Origin: an uncultured Pseudomonas sp.
GTDB lineage: Bacteria; Pseudomonadota; Gammaproteobacteria; Pseudomonadales; Pseudomonadaceae
DNA: 5,271 bases
Direction of reading: 5' to 3'
Assembly (NCBI GenBank): GCA_937863915.1
Contig: CALMID010000444.1
Coordinates: 1-5,271 of the forward strand
The position numbers and the translations under genes were made by a program. The notes under the pieces were generated by a model. That model had not been told where the DNA came from and ran no database searches. It saw only the letters and a program-made list of their open reading frames with translations. This document shows positions 1 to 5,271 of the stretch, piece after piece (the first letter of the stretch is position 1; the number at the start of each line of letters is the position of its first letter).

Positions 1-630
1 GCTGGCGGCCACTCGATCGACGCCCCGGAGCCGATCTTCGGCCTGGCGGTGACCGGCGTGGTCGAGAAGAAGCACATGAAACGCAACGACACCGCCACGG
101 CCGGCTGCCGGCTGTACCTCTCCAAGCCGCTGGGCATCGGCATCCTCACCACCGCCGAGAAGAAGGCCAAGCTGCGCGCCGAGGACGTCGGCCTGGCGCG
201 CGACTGGATGTGTACCCTGAACAAGCCCGGTTCGCGTTTCGGCAAGCTGGCCGGGGTTACGGCGATGACCGACGTCACCGGCTTCGGTCTGCTTGGCCAC
301 CTGGTGGAGATGGCCGATGGTGCCAACCTCACCGCCCAGCTCGACTACGCCGCCGTGCCGCGCCTGCCGGGAGTCGATTACTACCTGGCCGAGGGCTGCG
401 TGCCGGGCGGCACCCTGCGCAACTTCGACAGCTACGGCGACAAGATCGCGCCGATCACCGACGCGCAGCGCGACCTGCTGTGCGACCCGCAGACCAGCGG
501 CGGCCTGCTGATTGCCGTGACGCCGGAGGGCGAGGCCGAGTTCCTCAGCGTCGCCGCCGAACTGGGCCTGACGCTTGCGCCGATCGGCGTGCTGGCTGCA
601 CGACAGACCTACGCGGTAGAGGTGCTGTGA
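1..630 (+). CDS. selD: Selenophosphate synthetase (selenide, water dikinase), C-terminal part; 5' end outside window
   Basis: SelD is a cytoplasmic enzyme that makes selenophosphate from selenide and ATP, the selenium donor for selenocysteine and for 2-selenouridine in tRNA. Frame 1 is open from the first base to the TGA at 628-630, giving 209 residues of a protein usually about 345 long. The missing part should hold the catalytic Cys/Lys and glycine-rich loop. The visible part matches the family closely: [10 protein letters not shown] at the start, [13 protein letters not shown] near residues 33-45, [11 protein letters not shown] near 90-100, [11 protein letters not shown] near 132-142 and [10 protein letters not shown] near 162-171. 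The ATG at 49 is internal to this conserved region and is not the start. The reading frame is intact. The stop overlaps the selU start, and an SD-like GAGGT for selU lies inside the last codons. Identification rests on remembered family motifs and is very secure. Confidence 0.97.
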   Translation, partial: AGGHSIDAPEPIFGLAVTGVVEKKHMKRNDTATAGCRLYLSKPLGIGILTTAEKKAKLRAEDVGLARDWMCTLNKPGSRFGKLAGVTAMTDVTGFGLLGHLVEMADGANLTAQLDYAAVPRLPGVDYYLAEGCVPGGTLRNFDSYGDKIAPITDAQRDLLCDPQTSGGLLIAVTPEGEAEFLSVAAELGLTLAPIGVLAARQTYAVEVL

Positions 631-632
631 TG
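619..632 (+). promoter_or_regulatory. selU ribosome binding site and selD/selU stop-start overlap
   Basis: GAGGT at 619-623 lies inside the last codons of selD, six bases before the selU ATG at 630. The selD stop TGA (628-630) and this ATG share one base (TGATG). This arrangement decides the selU start and is typical of reinitiation-coupled gene pairs. Coupling itself is an inference. Confidence 0.7.
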
Positions 633-1730
633 CGCGACAACAGCAGCAACTACCGCGACATCTTCCTGAATGACATCCCCTTGATGGATATGCGTGCCCC
701 GGTGGAGTTCACCAAGGGCGCCTTTCCCAATGCCATCAATCTGCCGCTGATGACCGATATCGAGCGGCAGAAGGTCGGCACCTGCTACAAACAACACGGC
801 CAGGAGGCGGCCATCGCCCTCGGTCACCAGTTGGTCGGTGGCAAGGTCAAGGCTGAGCGGGTCGAGGCCTGGAGCGCTTTTGCCAGGGCCAACCCGCATG
901 GCTACCTGTATTGTTTTCGTGGCGGCTTGCGCTCGCAGATCGTTCAGCAGTGGCTGAAAGATGCCGGCATCGATTACCCGCGGGTGTTTGGCGGCTACAA
1001 GGCCATGCGCACCTTCCTGATCGAGACTACTCAGCAGGCCGTGGCCGAGTGCGATTTCGTGATCGTCGGCGGCATGACCGGCACCGGCAAGACCGAGGTG
1101 ATCGCGCAACTGGGCAACAGCCTGGACCTGGAAGGCCATGCCAACCACCGCGGCTCCAGCTTCGGCAAGCGCGCCACCGGTCAGCCGGGGCAAATCGATT
1201 TCGAGAACCGCCTGGCCATCGACATCCTCAAGCAGCGTGCGGCCGGCACCGAGCAGTTCGTGCTGGAAGACGAAAGCCGTCTGGTTGGCAGCTGTTCCCT
1301 GCCGCTGGAGCTGTATCAGGGCATGCAGCACTTTCCGCTGGTGTGGCTGGAGGACAGCTTCGAGAGCCGCGCCCGGCGCATCCTTGGCGACTATGTGATC
1401 GGCCTGGCCAGCGAGTTCCTCCAGGTCCACGGCGAGGAAGAGGGTTTTGCCCTGTTTGCCGCACGCCTGTTGCAGAGCCTCGACAACATTCTCAAGCGCC
1501 TCGGCGGTGAGCGCCATGCACGGCTGCGCGCGATCATGCAGGCGGCGCTGGCCGAGCAGGAGCGCAGTGGCGAGGTGAGCCTGCACCTGGGCTGGATCGA
1601 GGGGCTGCTGCGCGAGTACTACGATCCGATGTATGCCTTCCAGCGCGAGAGCAAGGGCGAGCGTATCGAGTTTTCCGGCGATCAGAAGGCGGTGCTGGAG
1701 TACCTGCGCCAGCGCAACAACCGCCGCTGA
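630..1730 (+). CDS. selU: tRNA 2-selenouridine synthase (rhodanese domain plus P-loop domain)
   Basis: SelU (also called MnmH or YbbB) replaces the sulfur of 2-thiouridine at wobble position 34 of certain tRNAs with selenium from selenophosphate, through a geranylated intermediate. The product is 366 aa, the usual family length. Residues about 8-135 form a rhodanese-like domain with [10 protein letters not shown] at 18-27 and the active-site loop YCFRGGLRS at 94-102, in which Cys95 is the expected catalytic cysteine. A P-loop follows: GGMTGTGKT at 147-155. HRGSSFG and a QIDFEN segment come next, as is typical. The start ATG at 630 is chosen because it overlaps the selD stop (TGATG), has GAGGT at 619-623 six bases upstream, and gives the full domain without extra residues. 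The frame is open upstream to 210, but that extension is shadow sequence of selD. The adjacent selD supplies its substrate, so the two probably form one operon. Confidence 0.97.
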   Translation: MRDNSSNYRDIFLNDIPLMDMRAPVEFTKGAFPNAINLPLMTDIERQKVGTCYKQHGQEAAIALGHQLVGGKVKAERVEAWSAFARANPHGYLYCFRGGLRSQIVQQWLKDAGIDYPRVFGGYKAMRTFLIETTQQAVAECDFVIVGGMTGTGKTEVIAQLGNSLDLEGHANHRGSSFGKRATGQPGQIDFENRLAIDILKQRAAGTEQFVLEDESRLVGSCSLPLELYQGMQHFPLVWLEDSFESRARRILGDYVIGLASEFLQVHGEEEGFALFAARLLQSLDNILKRLGGERHARLRAIMQAALAEQERSGEVSLHLGWIEGLLREYYDPMYAFQRESKGERIEFSGDQKAVLEYLRQRNNRR

Positions 1731-1754
1731 TTCGAGCGCAAAAATTATTCTCCG

Positions 1755-1780
1755 GCGCTGCGGAGCTTTTTCCGCAGTGC
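1755..1780. other. Hairpin 1 in the spacer after selU; possible terminator or attenuator
   Basis: CTGCGGA (1758-1764) and TCCGCAG (1771-1777) form a perfect 7-bp stem around the loop GCTTTT. Three further outer pairs, one of them G-U, extend it to 1755-1780. No T-run follows on the + strand, so it is not a standard intrinsic terminator for selDU. On the - strand it is followed by a short A/T-rich stretch (1740-1749), but no - strand gene ends here. A competing stem, CTCCG (1750-1754) with CGGAG (1761-1765), excludes this one. The function is unknown; it could slow or end selDU transcription or stabilise an RNA end. Confidence 0.45.
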
Positions 1781-1793
1781 GCACTCCAATTGA

Positions 1794-1818
1794 GCATGAG
1801 AGCCACGCTCTCACATGC
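1794..1818. other. Hairpin 2 in the spacer after selU
   Basis: TGAGAGC (1797-1803) and GCTCTCA (1807-1813) form a perfect 7-bp stem with a CAC loop. An alternative pairing uses GCATG (1794-1798) with CATGC (1814-1818) plus AGAGC with GCTCT, giving 10 bp with a two-base bulge. There is no T-tract after it. It lies in the upstream region of the lipoprotein gene. The role is not known. Confidence 0.45.
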
Positions 1819-1832
1819 CGGCATTCGCCGGC
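1817..1832. other. Hairpin 3 in the spacer, just upstream of the lipoprotein gene
   Basis: GCCGGC at 1817-1822 and again at 1827-1832 is self-complementary and forms a 6-bp GC stem around the loop ATTC. It ends 17 bases before the AGGAGG ribosome binding site and shares two bases with hairpin 2, so the two compete slightly. Stems this short occur by chance in GC-rich DNA. Its place in a run of three is what makes it notable. Confidence 0.35.
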
Positions 1833-1849
1833 GTGATCCCAGCGGTCTC

Positions 1850-1855
1850 AGGAGG
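1850..1855 (+). promoter_or_regulatory. Strong ribosome binding site of the lipoprotein gene
   Basis: AGGAGG matches the anti-SD consensus perfectly and lies five bases before the ATG at 1861. It supports both the start codon and the reality of this otherwise unrecognised gene. Confidence 0.8.
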
Positions 1856-1860
1856 CCGCC

Positions 1861-2340
1861 ATGCTCAGTCGATTATCCCAATCCGCTTTGCTGTGTCTGA
1901 GTTTGTCCCTGTCTGGTTGTGTCATGTCCGAGTGGGACCAGCGCGGTTATCCGCAGGGTCGCCATGACGGTTATGGCTACCGGCAACCGGCGTATCCCGT
2001 GGAGCGCTACCCCGCGACGCGTTATCACCAGCAGCCCGTGGTGGAGTACCGCTACTACCGGCAGCCAGCGCCGGTGGTGATCTACCGTCAGGAGTCGCGT
2101 CACCCTTATCGCTCCGAGCATCACCGGGAGTATCGCCAGGCCCCGCCGCGCTATTGGGCGGCACCGGTCTGGGGTGGCCAGTATGCGCGCGAGCAGGAGC
2201 GGCGCTACCGTGCCGAGCAGCACCACCATCGTGAGCAGGGTCATTGGCGACAGGATCGCGATGATCATCACCGTGACCGTGACCGTGACCGTGACCGTGA
2301 CCGTGACCGGGGGCGGGGCTGGGAGATCCGCCGCTACTGA
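1861..2340 (+). CDS. Putative outer-membrane lipoprotein, Arg/Tyr/His-rich, with C-terminal Arg-Asp repeat; family not recognised
   Basis: I do not recognise this 159-aa protein. Residues 1-19 form a lipoprotein signal: a short N-region with Arg4, a hydrophobic stretch, and the lipobox LSGC with Cys20 as the acylated residue. There is no Asp at +2, so retention in the outer membrane is likely. By my count the mature 140 residues hold about 30 Arg, 16 Tyr and 11 His, and no Lys anywhere in the protein. Residues about 28-110 are Pro/Tyr/Arg/Gln-rich and of low complexity (for example RQPAPVVIYRQ). The tail is charged and His-rich, with six Arg-Asp pairs at 138-149, then RGRGWEIRRY. No enzyme motif or second membrane segment is visible. 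The chain is probably extended, and could bind polyanions, metal or peptidoglycan, but that is a guess. It superficially resembles the Arg/Asp-rich part of RcnB-type periplasmic proteins but lacks the C-terminal motif I would expect. The start is fixed by AGGAGG and the lipobox. Confidence 0.8.
   Translation: MLSRLSQSALLCLSLSLSGCVMSEWDQRGYPQGRHDGYGYRQPAYPVERYPATRYHQQPVVEYRYYRQPAPVVIYRQESRHPYRSEHHREYRQAPPRYWAAPVWGGQYAREQERRYRAEQHHHREQGHWRQDRDDHHRDRDRDRDRDRDRGRGWEIRRY
2271..2309. repeat. Hexanucleotide tandem repeat (CCGTGA)6.5 inside the lipoprotein gene
   Basis: Six perfect tandem copies of CCGTGA (2271-2306) are followed by a partial CCG. In the lipoprotein frame they read CGT GAC six times (Arg-Asp, residues 138-149). 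Because the unit is six bases, slippage would change the number of Arg-Asp pairs without breaking the frame. The copies are identical even at wobble positions, which suggests recent expansion rather than long selection for the amino acids alone. Confidence 0.95.
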
Positions 2341-3245
2341 TCCGCTACCGCCGGCAGCGCCCGGTCCTGCTCCAGCAGCAGGCGCTGCCATTCTTCCGCC
2401 GCCGGCGACAGACTGTGGCCGGCGCGGCTGACCAGACCATACGCCGACTGTTGCAGCAGGTTGCCGAGGCGGAGTACGCCCAGTTCGCCCCGCTGTACCT
2501 CGTCGGCCACCACATCCCAGGGCGCCAGGCTAAGCACATCGCTATGGGCCACCAGCGCCTTGAGTACCATGAAGTTGTCGCAGGCAATGCCCAGAGGCTG
2601 GGCACGGCCGCTGGCCTGCTGCAGGGCCTGTTCGACTTCCTGCGGCAGCTGGGTGCCAGCCAGTGCATAGCCGTTCAGGTCGTCGATATGCAGCGGTCGA
2701 TCCAGTGCCAGCAGCGGATGGCCGGGCCGGCAGAACAGCATCCCGGGCCAGCGCCGCAGCGGCTGCACCTGCAGCTGCGGGTCGTTGTGCAGCTCGCGGA
2801 TATCGGCGACAAATAGCTCGATGGCGTCATCCAGCAGGCGCTGGCGTAACTGCTGCCAGTTATCAATCTGCAGGCGTACGTGCACGCCAGGATAACGTCC
2901 GGCGAAGGCGCCCAGCGCCCGTGGCACCAAACGTGCGGCAGGGTAGGGGCCAGCACCCAGGCGCAGTTCGCCGCTCTGCAGGTTGCCCAACTGGCTGACC
3001 GCATTGCTCAGGGCGCGGCTGCCGGCCAGCAGGCGCCGGGCGTGTTCGAGCACCAGTCGGCCGTGGGCGGTCAGGCTGAAACCGCGACTGTGGCGATCCA
3101 GCAGCGGGCAGCCAAGCTGGCTTTCCAGCGCCTGGATGCTGCGGCTGAGTGCCGGCTGGCTGAGGTTGACCGCCTCGGCGGCACGGGCGAAATGGCCGTG
3201 CTCGGCGAGGGCGACGAAGTGGCGGAGCTGGCGTAGATCGTTCAT
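2334..3245 (-). CDS. LysR-type transcriptional regulator, divergent from the alkyl-sulfatase-like gene
   Basis: This is a 303-aa LysR-family DNA-binding regulator, full length for the family. Residues 1-60 form the N-terminal winged helix-turn-helix: LRQLRHFVALAEHGHFARAA, then LSQPALSRSIQALE at 28-41 (the recognition-helix region) and LGCPLLDR at 44-51. Residues about 90-295 form the two-lobed effector-binding domain, beginning near LRLGAGPYPAARLVP. The start at 3245 places the helix-turn-helix at the usual distance. Only a weak AAGAAG lies upstream, which may mean low expression. It is transcribed away from the sulfatase-like gene across a 100-bp spacer containing a dyad, the classic layout of a LysR regulator and its target, so control of that gene and of itself is likely. 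In pseudomonads SdsB (LysR) neighbours the alkyl sulfatase SdsA in the same way. Whether this is a true SdsB orthologue cannot be settled here. Its 3' end overlaps the convergent lipoprotein gene by 7 bases. Confidence 0.93.
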   Translation of the reverse strand: MNDLRQLRHFVALAEHGHFARAAEAVNLSQPALSRSIQALESQLGCPLLDRHSRGFSLTAHGRLVLEHARRLLAGSRALSNAVSQLGNLQSGELRLGAGPYPAARLVPRALGAFAGRYPGVHVRLQIDNWQQLRQRLLDDAIELFVADIRELHNDPQLQVQPLRRWPGMLFCRPGHPLLALDRPLHIDDLNGYALAGTQLPQEVEQALQQASGRAQPLGIACDNFMVLKALVAHSDVLSLAPWDVVADEVQRGELGVLRLGNLLQQSAYGLVSRAGHSLSPAAEEWQRLLLEQDRALPAVADQ

Positions 3246-3253
3246 GCGCTTCT

Positions 3254-3282
3254 TGCATTGATTGTGCGAATAAAATGCATTG
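3254..3282. promoter_or_regulatory. Candidate LysR operator in the divergent promoter region
   Basis: TGCATT (3254-3259) and AATGCA (3274-3279) form an inverted repeat. An inner ATT-gtgcg-AAT (3261-3271) has almost the same centre. T-N11-A spacing typical of LysR boxes is met by TTGATTGTGCGAA (3258-3270). TGCATTG also occurs as a direct repeat at 3254 and 3276, 22 bp (about two helical turns) apart. The site begins 8 bp upstream of the LysR start and ends 63 bp upstream of the sulfatase start, and it is AT-rich against a GC-rich background. I could not place convincing -35/-10 boxes for either gene. Binding is inferred from position and symmetry. Confidence 0.5.
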
Positions 3283-3334
3283 GAAGTATGTCAGGCGATG
3301 GGCGACCCTACCAGCAGCACCAAATCCGTCTGCC

Positions 3335-3348
3335 GAGGAATGTCCATG
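3335..3348 (+). promoter_or_regulatory. Ribosome binding site that selects the sulfatase start
   Basis: GAGGA at 3335-3339 directly abuts a first ATG (3340) and lies six bases before a second in-frame ATG (3346). A ribosome needs a gap, so the ATG at 3346 is the better start. It also yields a compact Sec signal peptide. Confidence 0.65.
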
Positions 3349-5133
3349 TCCGTCTCCTGTCGTTTGTCCGTCCTGCTGCTGGCCTCCGCCATGCCGCTGG
3401 CCAGCCAGGCTGCACTGCCCGAAGAACGCATCGAGCCGAGCATCAATGCCGAGCTCAAGCAGCACACCCAGCACTTTGTGCAGAAGCTCTACAAGGTGGC
3501 GGACAACGTCTATTCGGCCGTGGGCTGGCAACTGGGCAACGTGGTGATGATCGAGGCGCCGGAAGGCCTGATCATCGTCGACACCGGCGAGTCGGTCAGC
3601 GAGTCGCGCAAGATCATGGCCGAGCTGCGCAAGGTCAGTGACAAGCCGGTCAAGGCGGTGGTCTACACCCACTTCCACCCGGACCACATCAACGGCGTGC
3701 AGGCCTTTGTCAGCCCCGAGCAGGTGGCCAGCGGCGAGGTGCAGATCTATGCCCACGAGACCCTGCTGGCCAACGTGGTGGCCCAGGGTGCGCAGGTCGG
3801 TCCGATTCTCGGCGTGCGTTCGGCCTACAGCTTCGGCACCTTTCTCAAGCCCGCCGATACCCAGGACATGAACGGCGGTATCGGGCCCATTGCCAAGGCC
3901 GAGCCATCGACCTTTATTGCTCCCACCATTACCTTCAAGGACCGCCTGGACACCACCATCGCCGGTCTGCCCGTGCAGTTTCTTCATGCGCCGAGCGAGG
4001 CGCCGGACGAGATCGTCCTGTACCTGCCGAGCAACAAACTGCTGATCAGCGCCGAGGTGGATCAGGGGCCGACCCTGCCGAATATCCACACCCTGCGTGG
4101 CACCAAGTTCCGCGATCCGGTGCAGTGGGTCGCCAGCCTCGATCTGCTGCGCTCGCTCAAGGCCGAGCACATGGTGCCGCTGCATGGTCGGCCGATCAGC
4201 GGGGCGGATAAGGTCGAGGAAGTGCTGCGCATGACCCGCGACGGCATCGCCTATATCCACGACCAGACCGTGCGCTGGATGAACAAGGGGCTGACCCCGG
4301 ACGAGCTGGTGGAAAAGGTCAAGCTGCCGCCGCACCTGGCCGGCTACACGCCGTACCTGCGCGAGTACTACGGCACGGTCAAGCACAGCGTGCGGCAGAT
4401 CTACAACGGCTACCTGGGCTGGTTCCAGGGCGATCCGGTGGATCTCGACCCGCTGCCGCCCAAGGATAAGGCGCAGCGTCTGATCGCCCTGATGGGCGGC
4501 CGCGAGAAGGTTCTGCTGGCCGCAGGCGAGGCGTACCTCAAGGGGGATTACCAGTGGGCCGCGGAACTGGCCGGCTATGCCATCCGCGTCGATCAGGACG
4601 ACAAGCTGGCACGCGACATCAAGGCGCGCAGCTTCCGCAAGCTCGGTTACGCCAGCATGAACATCAACTGGCGCAACTGGTACCTGACCAGCGCCATGGA
4701 GCTGGAAGGGCAGTTCGATGCCGACGATGTGCGGGATCAGGCCGCCAAGCTGCGCGGGGTTTTCCTCTCGCCGCAGATGGTGAAGAACTTCACCCCGCAG
4801 GCGTTCCTCGGCAACTGGGTCACCCGCATCGATCCGCAGAAGGCCGCCGATGTGCAGATGACCCTGGGCTTCGAGTTCCCCGATGTTGACGAGCGCTGGG
4901 CCCTGGAAATCCGCCGTGGCGTGGTGCAGCTGCATCGTGGCATCCCGGCCGGCACCGAGCTGAAACTGACCATGGACAAATCGTTCATGGAAACACTGCT
5001 GACCGGCGAGGGTGGCCTGGTCAAGGGCGCATTGCTCGGCGATGTCTCGGTCGATGGCAGTCTGCTGGATATCAAGGCTTTCCTCGGCTGCTTCGATTTC
5101 AGCGACGAGCCGTTTGCCCTGACCCTGCGTTGA
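3346..5133 (+). CDS. Secreted metallo-beta-lactamase-fold alkyl/aryl-sulfatase family protein (SdsA-like)
   Basis: The predicted role is zinc-dependent hydrolysis of sulfate esters such as alkyl sulfates in the periplasm or outside the cell. The protein has 595 aa. Residues 1-22 form a Sec signal peptide (Arg6, hydrophobic core, cleavage likely after ASQA). The metallo-beta-lactamase domain spans about 45-290: IIVDTGES at 76-83, the zinc motif THFHPDH at 108-114 (His109, His111, Asp113, His114), Glu218 in PSEAPDE, Glu237 in SAEVD and His280 in LHGRP. The 19-residue gap between the two Glu matches my memory of SdsA1 (Glu280/Glu299). Next come an alkyl-sulfatase dimerisation region at about 325-465 (YLREYYG, then helical repeats to NWRNWYLTSAMEL) and an SCP2-like C-terminal domain at about 473-595. 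It is roughly 60 residues shorter than SdsA1 and YjcS (about 660 aa), mostly before the catalytic domain, and its zinc motifs differ in flanking residues. The family call is strong; the substrate is uncertain. The divergent LysR gene probably regulates it. Confidence 0.9.
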   Translation: MSVSCRLSVLLLASAMPLASQAALPEERIEPSINAELKQHTQHFVQKLYKVADNVYSAVGWQLGNVVMIEAPEGLIIVDTGESVSESRKIMAELRKVSDKPVKAVVYTHFHPDHINGVQAFVSPEQVASGEVQIYAHETLLANVVAQGAQVGPILGVRSAYSFGTFLKPADTQDMNGGIGPIAKAEPSTFIAPTITFKDRLDTTIAGLPVQFLHAPSEAPDEIVLYLPSNKLLISAEVDQGPTLPNIHTLRGTKFRDPVQWVASLDLLRSLKAEHMVPLHGRPISGADKVEEVLRMTRDGIAYIHDQTVRWMNKGLTPDELVEKVKLPPHLAGYTPYLREYYGTVKHSVRQIYNGYLGWFQGDPVDLDPLPPKDKAQRLIALMGGREKVLLAAGEAYLKGDYQWAAELAGYAIRVDQDDKLARDIKARSFRKLGYASMNINWRNWYLTSAMELEGQFDADDVRDQAAKLRGVFLSPQMVKNFTPQAFLGNWVTRIDPQKAADVQMTLGFEFPDVDERWALEIRRGVVQLHRGIPAGTELKLTMDKSFMETLLTGEGGLVKGALLGDVSVDGSLLDIKAFLGCFDFSDEPFALTLR

Positions 5134-5164
5134 ACAGGCTACTCCCGACCAAAGTGAGGAACTC

Positions 5165-5200
5165 GGCGGCGCGTGAAATCAGGCAGACTGGCCGCCTCTT
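5165..5200 (+). terminator. Weak candidate terminator after the sulfatase gene
   Basis: GGCGGC (5165-5170) can pair with GCCGCC (5191-5196) across a 20-base loop, and TCTT follows. The large loop and the lack of a true T-run make this weak. It lies between the sulfatase stop and the next gene, where a terminator would be expected, but read-through is equally possible. Confidence 0.22.
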
Positions 5201-5221
5201 CCAACTCTCAAGGAGTGCTTC

Positions 5222-5271
5222 ATGGCCCTGCTGAACTTCGCCAAGGGCGCGCTGGCCGCGTTCTGGCTGCT
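5222..5271 (+). CDS. Start of an unidentified gene, probably a small membrane protein; 3' end outside window
   Basis: Only 16 codons are visible, reading MALLNFAKGALAAFWL. AAGGAG at 5210-5215 lies six bases before the ATG, a strong ribosome binding site, and this makes the start credible. The visible residues have one Lys and are otherwise hydrophobic, which fits an N-terminal membrane helix or an uncleaved anchor. The sequence reminds me of short DUF1145-type inner-membrane proteins, but too little is present to assign a family. It follows the sulfatase stop by 88 bases on the same strand, so co-transcription is possible though not shown. Confidence 0.65.
   Translation, partial: MALLNFAKGALAAFWL

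Noticed and set aside
210..629. N-terminal extension of selU to an ATG at 210.
   Set aside because: The added residues are an Arg/Pro/Ala-rich shift of selD. SelU has its family-typical length and a ribosome binding site at the ATG at 630.
1720..1750. AT-rich patch (AAAATTATT) as a -10 element for the lipoprotein gene.
   Set aside because: There is a partial -10 match, but no reasonable -35 sequence at 16-18 bp upstream. Too weak to list as a promoter.
609..1814. A 401-codon open frame on the - strand opposite selU.
   Set aside because: It is a mirror of selU codon usage (Ala/Leu/Gln/His/Val-rich) with no domain signal, while the + strand carries all SelU motifs.
2308..2323. G-rich stretch after the hexanucleotide repeat as a possible G-quadruplex.
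   Set aside because: Only three runs of three or more G lie close together, so the usual four-tract pattern is not met.
1861..2340. Assignment of the lipoprotein to the RcnB metal-homeostasis family because of its Arg/Asp/His-rich tail.
   Set aside because: The resemblance is only compositional. The C-terminal sequence I would expect of RcnB-type proteins is absent, and this protein has a lipobox.
3280..3345. Earlier sulfatase starts at TTG 3280 and ATG 3340.
   Set aside because: TTG 3280 would place extra polar residues before the signal peptide and overlaps the candidate operator. ATG 3340 touches the GAGGA with no spacing. ATG 3346 has correct spacing.
2863..4935. A 690-codon open frame on the - strand, antisense to the sulfatase-like gene and running into the LysR gene.
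   Set aside because: It is the antisense shadow of two well-supported genes in GC-rich DNA. Its translation is low-complexity Leu/Gly/His/Gln/Arg without recognisable domains, and its end reads the LysR gene in a wrong frame.

Overview
The window is GC-rich chromosomal DNA with strong G/C preference at third codon positions. It looks like a Pseudomonas-type gammaproteobacterium. This is inferred from the selD-selU pair, a LysR regulator divergent from a secreted alkyl-sulfatase-family enzyme, and the AGGAGG-like ribosome binding sites. I see no mobile element, CRISPR array, tRNA or rRNA, and no compositional break that would suggest recent transfer.

Left block (1-1730, + strand): the 3' part of selD (selenophosphate synthetase, cut by the window edge) is followed, through a TGATG stop/start overlap, by a complete selU/mnmH (tRNA 2-selenouridine synthase). 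SelD makes the activated selenium donor. SelU uses it to turn 2-thiouridine into 2-selenouridine at the tRNA wobble position. The overlap suggests translational coupling.

Middle (1731-2340, + strand): a 130-bp spacer holding three consecutive potential hairpins precedes a 159-aa lipoprotein gene that I cannot assign to a family. Its mature chain is rich in Arg, Tyr and His, contains no lysine, and ends in six Arg-Asp repeats encoded by a perfect hexanucleotide tandem repeat. Its last 7 bases overlap the 3' end of the convergent LysR gene.

Right block (2334-5133): a LysR-type regulator (- strand) diverges from a 595-aa Sec-exported metallo-beta-lactamase-fold alkyl-sulfatase-family protein (+ strand). 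Their 100-bp shared spacer contains a TGCATT/AATGCA dyad and a repeated TGCATTG, a plausible LysR operator. The layout recalls the known sdsB-sdsA pairs of pseudomonads, where a LysR regulator controls an enzyme that cleaves alkyl sulfate surfactants. The enzyme here is shorter and differs around its zinc motifs, so its substrate is open.

Right edge (5222-5271): the first 16 codons of another + strand gene, starting with a hydrophobic segment.

I do not see a clearly new multi-gene system. The items most worth a second look are the unusual lipoprotein with its in-frame repeat, the atypical sulfatase with its candidate operator, and the hairpin-rich spacer.
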